Origin: Baffinella frigidus
Lineage: Eukaryota; Cryptophyceae; Cryptomonadales; Baffinellaceae
Direction of reading: 5' to 3'
Assembly: GCA_026770585.1 (NCBI GenBank)
Contig: MU646387.1
Coordinates: 588,237 to 601,034, forward strand
Length of the DNA: 12,798 bases
This document shows positions 1-9,200 of the stretch, piece after piece. The notes beneath the pieces are model-generated. The model was given only the letters and a program-made list of their open reading frames with translations, did no database searches and had not been told where the DNA came from. Within the stretch, counting starts at the first letter, position 1. Each line of letters starts with the position of its first letter. The position numbers and the translations under genes were made by a program.

Positions 1-197
1 GGGTTTGGGGTTTGGGGTGTAGGTTTTAGGGTGTAAGATTTAGAGTTTAGGGTTGAGGGTGTAGGGTGTAGGGTGTAGGGTTTGGGGTTTGTGATTTTAG
101 GGTTTAGGGTTTACCGCCAGGGTCCAGGGTTCAGGGTTTAGGGTTTAGGGTTTAGGGTTTAGGGTTTAGGGTTCAGGGTTTAGGGTTTAGGGTGTAC
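1..197. repeat. Telomere-like repeat, intron after exon 20
   Basis: Degenerate GGGTTTAGGG, GGGTGTAGGG and GGTTTGGGG units lie on the + strand (CCCTAAA on the transcript strand). They are interrupted at 109-119 by a short copy of the exon 20 donor edge. The array is too variable and internal to be a functional telomere. Confidence 0.85.
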
Positions 198-246
198 CGC
201 CGCATGCGACGCGCGCCAGCACAAGCTTCCGTTCGCCTGGCTTCGC
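198..246 (-). CDS. Exon 20: PARP-like domain, late strand (residues 493-508), last exon in window
   Basis: The exon is 49 nt, phase 0 in and phase 1 out, with acceptor AACGCAG and donor GGCG|GTACAC. It encodes [16 protein letters not shown]. This matches the 'hkmllarVlvG' strand of PARP domains, which follows the variable loop. The third triad position (Glu in poly-ADP-ribosylating members) lies beyond the window. A short donor-side echo (GGCG|GTAAAC) is at about 109-119. Confidence 0.7.
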
Positions 247-3200
247 CTGCGTTCGGGTTTTAGGTTTTGGGTTTTAGGTTTTCGGTTTGGTGTTTGGTGT
301 TTGGTGTTTGGTGTTTGGTGCTTGGTGTGTGGCGTTTGGTGTTGCGTGTTTGGTGTTTGGTGTTTGGTGTTTAGAGTTTCGGGTTTAGAGCTTCGGGTCT
401 CGGGTTTCAGGTCTCGGGTCTCGAGTCTTGGTTTTTGTGTTTATGATGAAGGGTCTCGTGTTTCGTGTTTCGTGCTTCGTATCTCGGGATTCGGGTTTCG
501 GGTTTCGGATTAGGGGTTCGGGGTTTGGGGCTTAGAGGTTCGGGTTTCAAGTGTTGGATTTACCTGTCCCTTGGTCGAGATGAAGTCGGCGAGTCTCGGA
601 TCCGGGGAAAACATGAAGCCGTGCCCCAGAACCTGCAGACCAGCTCAGTTGAGTAAAAACTCAAAGAAGTTGAGTAAACTCGCCTCTCTCGGGTGAGGTG
701 ACTCTCAGATCCGGCGAAAACATGAAGCCGTGCCCCAACACCTGCAGGTCTAGGGTTGAGGGTTGAGGGTTGAGGGTTCAGGATTGAGGCGTCTGAAGCC
801 GTGCCCCAACACCAGCAGACAAGCAGTTGAGTAAATTCCTCCTGACAAGCACTTGAGTAAAATGAAAGCAGTTGAGTAAATTCACCTCTCTCGACCTGCA
901 GACAAGCATTTGAGTAAAAACTCAAAGAAGTTGAGTAAACTCGCCTCTTTTGCTTTGAGTCAACTCTCGCACCAAGAAGGGTGCTAGGTGGCTGTCACGT
1001 CCTGATAGTAAAGCAAACACACTGCCTTGCAACTGCCATTTCCAAAATATCGCTGTTATCGGTTTAGTGTTTAGGGCTCTTGGGGTTTAGGGTTTAGGGT
1101 TTAGGGTTTAGGGTTTAGGGTTTAGGGTTTAGAGTTTAGGGTTTAGGGCTCAGGGTTTAGGGCTCAGGGTTTCGGGTTTCGGGTTTCGGGTTTCGGGTTC
1201 GGGTTTCGGGTTTCGGGTTTCGGGTTCGGGTTTCGGGTTTCGGGTTTCGGGTTTCGGGTTTCGGGTTTCGGGGGGCGTGACCATGTGGTCGGCACACTTG
1301 GGGAGGATCGACTTTTCGAAGCCATTTTCGATCAGGTCTGGGATCACGCTCTGATCCCCGCAGTACCTAGGGTTTCGGGTTTCGGGTTTCGTGTTGAGGC
1401 CCATAACATCTCAGCTCCCTTCCTGGTCTGAAGTCCCCCCCCCCGTGTTGGTAGCAAAATAAGGCCTCGATCAGGGCAGGGATCACGCACTGCTCCCCAC
1501 AGTATCTGCAAAAAATATCGGTATAGGCGGGCCTCGGGACTCCCGATGGTACTAAACCATATCTGCAAACGTTATCGGGTTGGTACGATCGAGAGTCCCG
1601 AGGCGGGCCCGTGCATGGGGGGTCGTCCGCAAGGCCCAGCAATCCGTTTGGATCTATCACTCATCTCCAGGCTTGAGAGTAGTAAAGAAGAGGACGAAAA
1701 GCGGAAGAAGCAGACACATACGAAGAAGAAAACGAACACGCAGAAGAAGAAGAAGAAGAAGACGAAGAAGACGAAGACGAAGTAGAAGCAGACGAAGAAG
1801 AAGAAGAAGAACAAGAAGGTTGCAAGAAATAGCGCTCGTTGGGGTTCCCGCTGCCTACCAGAAATCAGTCTATCACTCATCTTCAGGCTTGGTAGTATCA
1901 AAGAAGAAAAAGAAGGTTCTTACCAGAAAAAAGCGCTCGTAGGGGTCCCCGCTACGCATGCATCTATCACTCATCTCCAGGCTTGGCAGTAATAAAGAAG
2001 AAGAAGAAGAAGCAGATGAAGAAGGGTGCCAGAAATAGCGCTCATTGGGTTCCCCACCGCTTATCAACCCGATTCAACCTCTCCAGTGAACGTATACGCG
2101 CGCGAAAAAACAACGTATCTGTACGAATCCGGACGTATATATGCGTAAAAAAAAGGACGAATATGGGTACCAGAAATAGCGCTCGTTGGGGTTGCCGCCG
2201 CGCATGAGGCCGATCGTCTGCCGCACCTGCTCACACCAACACGCCCGTTGACTAAACAAGACAGGCAGAGGTCACGCACACTCTACATGCTTCGTTCGTA
2301 CGGCCTGATTCCGGCATGTCGTAGGGTGCTACCGCCGCAGCTGCTCACACCAACACGCCGGTTGACTCAACGAGGTTGACTAACAACACGCCGGTTGACT
2401 GAACCGGGCTAGTCCACTCATCATCATCATCATCATCATCATCCTCATCCTCCTCCTCCTCCTCCTCATCACCATGATGGTGTACTCTCAGCCTAACGGT
2501 AGTCAACTACCGTACGCTGACTACCCTCGACGCTCGGCGCTTCCCGACACTCCTCGAAGGAGGTGGGGGGAGGGTGCTGGACACACATGGGAGTGTGTTC
2601 GACACAACTGATGGTGTGTTGGACACACACATGATGAGTGTTGGATACAATAGGGCAGTGTTGGACACACCTCGCAGGGAGAGTGTTAAACACACAAATG
2701 GGAGAGTGTTAAACACACAAATGGGGAGGGTTGTAAACACACATATGAGTGTTGGATACGTGTTAGAAACACGAGGGGAGTGTTAGAAACACACGAAGGG
2801 GTGTTGGACACACCTCGAAGTAGGTGGTGTAGGCCTCCGCGTCCTCATTCCGGGAGATGGAGACCACGGTCGCGTCTGGCATCGACACACGAAGCCGCTC
2901 CGTCTGCCGAGAAAGAGAGGTACAAGAGTAAGACGAGCCCGCCTCGGTACAGTTGGAGTCCTTAAAATGTGGGGGCAGCTGAAACGGTGTGCCGCTGCCC
3001 CCCCAAATAGGAGATTGAGAGGAGAGTCGCGTCTAGCATCGACACACGAAGCCGCTTCGTCTGCCCAGGAAGGTTTAGGGTTTGGGGTTTGGGGTTTGGG
3101 GTTTGGGGTTTGAGGTTTGGGGTTCGGGGTTTGGTTTTTTTTTTGGATTTGGGTTTTGGGTTTAGGGTTTAGGGTTCAGGGTTTAGAGGTCAGAGTTTAG

Positions 3201-6200
3201 TGTTTGAAGTCTCAGCGACCCTGAATTTCGCGATTTTATGGGTCTCAAATAAATTTCATCGAGAGGAAGGGGAGGAGGGGGGGGCTCACAAGCTGGATGT
3301 GTGCTGGGTCGGAGATGTCGATCTGCTGCAACTTCGACGGCGATCTGTGGCCCAGAGAGAGCACGGGTTAGCGTTTACGATGTTTCGGGTTTCGGGTTTC
3401 GGGTTTAGGTACAGGGTTTCGGGTTTAGGTACATCGTAAACTCTCTGGTTTACGATGGTGGGGTGTTTGTTGATTGCGGTTCAGTGTTCAGTGTTCAGTG
3501 TTTAGGGTTCAGTTTTTAGTGTTTAGTGTTTAGTGTTTAGTGTTTAGGGTTTAGTTTCGCTTACGTCGAAAGTCTGCAATTTCGACGGCGATCTGCACCA
3601 CAGGGTTTAGGGTTCAGGGGTGAGGGTTTAGGGAACCCTAACGCTCTCTGGGGTGTAGGGATTAGGGGGCAGGGATTTGATAGGCTGCAACTTCGACGGC
3701 GATCTGCACCAGCGAAACCGGGGTACCACGCAGGGCTAGAGGGGGGGGTATTCAAATGTCATTTTTCAGAGGAAATGGTCCTCAAAAGTAATCTTTTAAC
3801 AGAATAACGGCTCCAAGAACGCACATGGAATACCCTACCCAAGGGCCTGGAGTGGGGGGTCAAGGTCCACACGGTGAACTACGAGGTTTTCATTTTAAAA
3901 GGAGTCTCGTACAATTCTACTTATTTTAGCCATTTTCGGTACAAATTTAGTCACGTAACCCTCGGTGGACTGCGGATTCCCCACGTCCCCCAGAATCCGG
4001 GGGTTCCGTGACCAATGTTGAACCGGGAAAGGGCTGAACGACGTAGAATTGCTCGAGATTCCTCTAAAAATGAAAACCCCGGAGTCCGCCGCGTGGGTTG
4101 AGGCATTAGTCGAGTGGTACGGGGGAGCGTGCTGAGTCGACCCGTGGTGGGACGCCACGAACAAAGATATACGTTGCTCTGCCTGACTTCATCTGGTCTG
4201 CTCAAAATGAGGAGACCGGAAGTTGATCCCCCTGTTTCCTGGAACAAATCCAACAACTTTGGGAGTGAAAGCGATAAGTTAACCTGCCTGAGGCAGATCA
4301 AGGTTTCAGGGAAGAGGGTTTGTGGTTTGTGGTTTGGGGTCCAGAGGTTTGCCCGAGGGACGACCATGCCCAGGGGAGGTAGAATGAGTTCGCCATCCAT
4401 TCATTGTTACTACACAAACGCCCAAATTTGTACCAGGATAACGTAAAAGTAACCTCGCGCCTGGCATAATAATTTTTTCCGGGCACGAGGTTACTCTACA
4501 TTATCCTGGTACAAATGTTTACACCCCCACATTTAAATAGGCTCCTTTAGCATTCTCGAGTGGAAGGGTTACCCGAGCGACGACCAGGCCCAGGGGAGGT
4601 AGGATGAGGGTGCGTCGGGCCCCTTGTTCAGGTCGGATATTACCTGGTGGTGGGTTTGGGGTTTGGGGTTTGGGGTTTGGGGTTTGGGGTTTGGGGTTTG
4701 GGGTTTGGGGTAGGGGTGAGGGGTGGAGGCGCCTGATTCAGGTCGGATATTACCTGGTGCAGGGTTTGGGGTTTGGTTTTTGGGTGTGGGGTTTTGGGTT
4801 TGGGGTGTGGGGTTTAGGGTTTTGGGTTTGGGGTTTAGGGGTCGCGCCTCGGGGGCGGCGACACAGAAGGGTTTCGAGTTTCGGGTGAAGGGTTCAGGGT
4901 ACGTTTCCGTAAGGGTGGAGGGTACCATGGCAAAGAACTCAGGCAGATTTCATGTCCGGGATCTTGAGTGTTGAGTGTTTAGTGTTTAGTGTTTAGTGGG
5001 TACTGCGCAGCGCATCAGGGCCATCACGTCTGCTGTCGAAAGGTTTGCACTTTCGGGTGGAGATAGAGCGAGAGAGCGAGAGCGAGAGAGAGAGAACGAG
5101 AGCGAGAGCGAGCGCGAGCGAGAGCGCGATAGAGCGAGAGCGAGAGCGCACGCGAGAGAGCAAGCGAGAGAGCAAGCGAGAGAGCTTTCGGGTGAAAGGG
5201 TTCAGGGTACGTTTCCGTAAGGGTGCGGGGATACCATGGCGAAGAACTCGGCGGACTTCATGTCGGTAATCTTGAAGGCAAAGTGCAACGCCCCCTTGTC
5301 CAGCAGCCCCCCTGCGCAAGAGAGAGAGTTGCTTTGGTGAGGTAGTACAGCTGAGCGGCAAGAGAGAAATCTCTCTGGCGCCGGTCCTAAGACATGAGGG
5401 TCACGGAGAAACCCCTGGTGCAAAATAGCAAGCCCATCAAGCAGTAGTGCAAGACCCCCCCTGCGCACATTGTAGAGTTCGTTCTAGGGTTCAGGGTATC
5501 CCTTAATAAAGTGGCCACAAGGCGACTATTCACCCTAACTCGCCCTAGGCAGGTCCTAGGGCCCTACCGTAGGGCGTATGAGCGCACTGGCCACTTAAGG
5601 GATAGGGTTTGCATCCCCGGCGGCTGTCGGCTGTGTGGGCTTGCGCGTGGACGGTAAATTGACCGGAAGCGGAGCGGTAGAGGCAGGCAGCCTACATCGT
5701 AGCCTGCTTTTACCGCTCCACTTGCAGTAGAACCTCGCAGGAAAAACAGACGAGCCTGAGTAAATCCCAGCAACTCGAGGGCTCGAAACCTTACCCCCCC
5801 CCCACCCCCCCACGAAACCCGAAACCTTCAATCCTAACCCCCAACCACCAAACCTGCAATTGTGGCGCCCCTAACAGTCCAAACCCCAAACCTGCGATTT
5901 TGGCGCCAGTGACCGTCTGGGCAACGAACTCCTCAGACAGGGACTTGGCCATTGCCTTGAGTGCCGGGTCGTAGTGTGCGATGGTTTGGACCCACTCCGA
6001 CGCATCCTGCTTACACAACAGGGTTAGGTTCCGACTACGAGGTTTTCATTGTTTTATCGGGTTTCGGGTATTTGCGGGTTTCGGGTATTTGCGGGGTTTA
6101 GGCATTAGCGGGTTTCGGGTATTTGCGGGTTTCGGGTACTTTCGGGTTTCGGGTATTCAGACGATGCCTGTTTGGTCAACGAGGAGAGGCCTTCGGGTTT

Positions 6201-9200
6201 CGGGTAGTTTCGGGTATCGGGTTTCGGGTAGTTTCGGGTTTCGGGTATTTGGGAGTTGCGGGTAGTTGCGGGTTTCGGGTATTTGGACGATTCCTGTTTG
6301 GTCCACGAAGAGAGGCCGCGCACGATCGCCGTTTTGTCGCAGAGTTGCTCTCCGTTTACTAACACCTGATTTAGGGTTTGGGGTTGAGGGGGTTAGGGTT
6401 TCGGGGTTGGGGTTTCGGGTTTCGGATTTTGTTGTAGAGTTGCTTTCCGTTTACTAACACCTGGATTTGGGATTTGGGGTTTGGGGTTTGGAGTTTGGGG
6501 TTTAGGGTTTGGGGTTTAGGCGTTAGGGTGAAGGCGTTAGGGTTTAGGAGTTAGGGTTTAGGATTTAGGGTTTAGGGTTTGGGGTTTGGGGTTCAGGGTT
6601 TAGAGTTCAAGGTTCGAAAATTTACACTGCAAGGAGGGGTCCTAAAAGCATCTGCAAACAAGACAGTACGGTAGATGCGCGACTCTCACGGACCATAGAC
6701 GTTTGGGCCACTCTCTTTAGGCTGAGAAAAATGATGATGACGATGAAGAAGAAGAACGGACTCGACCTGGAATCGGGAAGGGGTCCTAATCATCAGGGGG
6801 CGACCTGGAATCGGGCGTCGCCGTTGCGCTTGGGGACGAAGACGATGTTGAACGTGCCTGACCGCTCCAGGAAGATGCGGGCGTCCGTCCCTGCCAGCGC
6901 GCACCCGTCCACCTGTTGCCGCGCGGCCGTCAAGATTAATACTGGTCAAAACGAGTGCTGGTCAAAACGACTACCCGTCAATAGTGTCCTCCCTCTGTCC
7001 TCACTGCCCCCGACCCGGTTCTCTCGCGCCATCTCCCTGCCCTCCCTCCCCCCGCGCTCTACCGGTCGCGCTCGGCTGGATTCCGCCTAGTAAAACCCTG
7101 GATTTCGTGATGTTATGGGGGTCCAATAAATTTCTAAGAAAATGCGGGCGTCCTTCCCTGTCAGCGCCCCGTCCACCTGTTTTTTTTTGCTTGTCAAAAC
7201 GAGCACTGGTCAAAACACGCACTGGTCAAAACGAGTGCTGGTCAAGTGGCGTGCGCGTGCGCGCTCGGCTGGATTCCGCTGTGCAGCACCCTGCGTTTCG
7301 TAGTTTTGTGGGCAACCAATAAACTTCGCGGCCGCTCTAGGAAGATCTGTGCCTGCCAGCGCACAGCCATCTACCTGTTTTTTTTTCGCTTGTCAAAACG
7401 CGCACTGGTCGAAACAAGCACTGCCAGGGATTTCGTGAATAACCCACACGTGAATAATCCATATGAACCTACGGTAGGCCACCCGTAGGGACAAAGGTGT
7501 TTTTACGGGATCCTATTATGCCCTGGGATCCTATGGTACGCCATCCGTGGGGACATAGTTTTTTTCACCTCGACCGATCGAGGAAAGAGGTCTTGTCCGA
7601 AGGGGCGAGATTCCAACAATTCTCTTTGTACCAGGAAACTCGAAACGGTGCGACTAAAAATACTTTACGGCCTTTACAACCTTTTTCAAAACCGGCAAGT
7701 GGGCGATTCGGGATAGGGTTTTGTACCTCGATGGTAACCGGGGACTTGTCAGAAGGCGCGAGGTTCCCGAACTCGTCCCGGAGAATGCCCGAGATGATGT
7801 ACGGGAAGTGCACGCGGCACTCCTCCAGACTCGTAACCTGCTCCAGAGTTTCGGGTTTCGCTTTTCGCTATTCTTTTTTCTTTTTTCTTTTTCTTTTTTC
7901 GGTTTTCGGGTGTGGGGTTTGGGGTTTTGGGTTTGGGGTGTGGGGTTTGGGGTTTGGGGTTTGGGGTTTGGGGTTTAGGGATTGGGGTTTAGGGTTTGGG
8001 TTTTAGGGTTTAGGGTTTAACCTCGGAGGTTTTCGCGGTCGCGCGCGCGGGGAGGACCTGGTTCAGGGTTTTGGGTTCAGGGTTTTGGGGTTGGGGTTTG
8101 GGGTTTGGGGTTTAGGGGTGAGGGTTCAGGGTTCAGGGTTTAGAGTGTAGAGTTTGGGGATCAGGGGTTAGGGTTTGGGGTTTGGGGTTTGGGGTTTTGG
8201 GTTTCGGGCTTAGGGTTTCGGGTTTCGGGTTTCGGGTTTCGGGTTTCGGGTTTAGGGTTTAGGGTTTAGGGTCTAGGATTTAGGGTTTAGGGGTTAGGGG
8301 AGGACCTCGAGAGAAGCCACCAGGATCGAACGGTCTTTCACCTGATTTTGGAGTGATGTGTTTACGGTGTAGGGTTTAGTGTTTAGTGTTTAGTGTTTAG
8401 GGTTTAGTGTTTAGGGTTTAGGGTTTGGGGTGTAGGGTGTAGGGTTTATGGTGTGGTATTTAGGGGTTGGGGTTTAGGGTTTAGGGTTTAGGGTTTAATG
8501 TTTAGGGTTTAGGGTTTAGGGTTTAGTGTTGAGGGTTTACCACCAGCAACACCAAGTGAACCAAATCGTGTTGGTTCCGGGTAAAACGTTTCATCAGGGA
8601 CCCGGGTACAATATTCTAACTGCGAGAGGGGGTTTGCAGTGAAGATCTTGAACTTGGCAGTGTATTTGCCGTTGCCCTGCTACGATATCCCAACCGATAT
8701 TCCAACATATATCCTAACCGACATCCTAACCGATTACGACGTCCTAACCGATTCTCGTTTTTTTTGCCGACCTGAAGACGGAACTGCGAGAGAGAGTTTG
8801 CTGTGAAGATCTTGAACATGACGGTGTACTTCCCGTTACCCTGCTACCATATCCCAACCGATATCCCAACCGATATCCTAACCGATATCCTAACCGATAT
8901 CCTAACCGACACCGACATCCCAACTGATTCTCGATTTTTTTGCCGACCTGGAGACGGAACTGCGAGAGGGGGTTCGCGGTGAAGATCTTGAACGTGACGG
9001 TGTACTTCCCGTGTCCCTGCTACGATATCCCAACCGATATCCCAACCGATATCCAAACCAAAATCATAACCGATTACGACATCCTAACCGATTCTCATTT
9101 TTTTTGCCGACCTGGAGACGGAACTGCGAGAGGGGGTTTGCGGTGAAGATCTTGAACGTGACGTTGTACTTCCCGTTGCCCTGTTCGGTCCCCTTAACCT

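Larger units (their letters stand above)
8677..9111. repeat. Short introns of GGATATCGGTT units between exon 6 duplicates
   Basis: The three gaps (9017-9111, 8841-8947, 8677-8771) each begin with GTCGGCAAAAA on the transcript strand. Each continues with GATTCTCGTT-like and GGATATCGGTT decamer-like repeats and ends GTAGCAG. Lengths are about 95-107 bp. They look like complete, duplicated introns. Confidence 0.8.

Noticed and set aside
1-200. Chromosome-end telomere
   Set aside because: Repeats are degenerate, occur throughout the window and alternate with exons, so they are interstitial.
1580-1942. Arg/Lys-rich 120-residue open frame on the + strand
   Set aside because: It is a translation of GAA/GAAGAC simple repeat and exon 17 echoes. 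There is no domain, and the real coding strand is minus.
3799-4011. + strand open frame through [14 protein letters not shown] and the foldback
   Set aside because: It reads like protein for 60 codons but lies in an intron of the minus gene inside a palindromic element. No splice partner or family was recognised.
3951-4400. 149-residue minus-strand frame
   Set aside because: It crosses the 3865-4100 foldback and the exon 14 echo. Only the YLPWAW-type segment, in another frame, has homology. No splice or family support for the rest.
5003-5036. Possible microexon reading DVMALMRCA between exons 13 and 14
   Set aside because: It enters in phase 1 while exon 13 leaves in phase 0, and the phase 0 reading has a stop. 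No echo copies were seen.
4996-5269. Arg/Glu/Ser-rich open frames on the + strand
   Set aside because: They are produced by the GAGCGAGA tract in an intron and have no other coding signal.
7497-8006. 169-residue + strand frame, the longest in the window
   Set aside because: It runs antisense across exon 9 and its echo and then through a TTTGGGG array (FGVWGLGFG repeats). It is a shadow of the minus-strand gene.
8306-8341. Phase 1 reading of exon 7 ([11 protein letters not shown]) joined to duplicate 6D
   Set aside because: It fits 6D and a phase 1 exon 8 reading, but not exon 9 (phase 0) nor the intact exon 6 donor.
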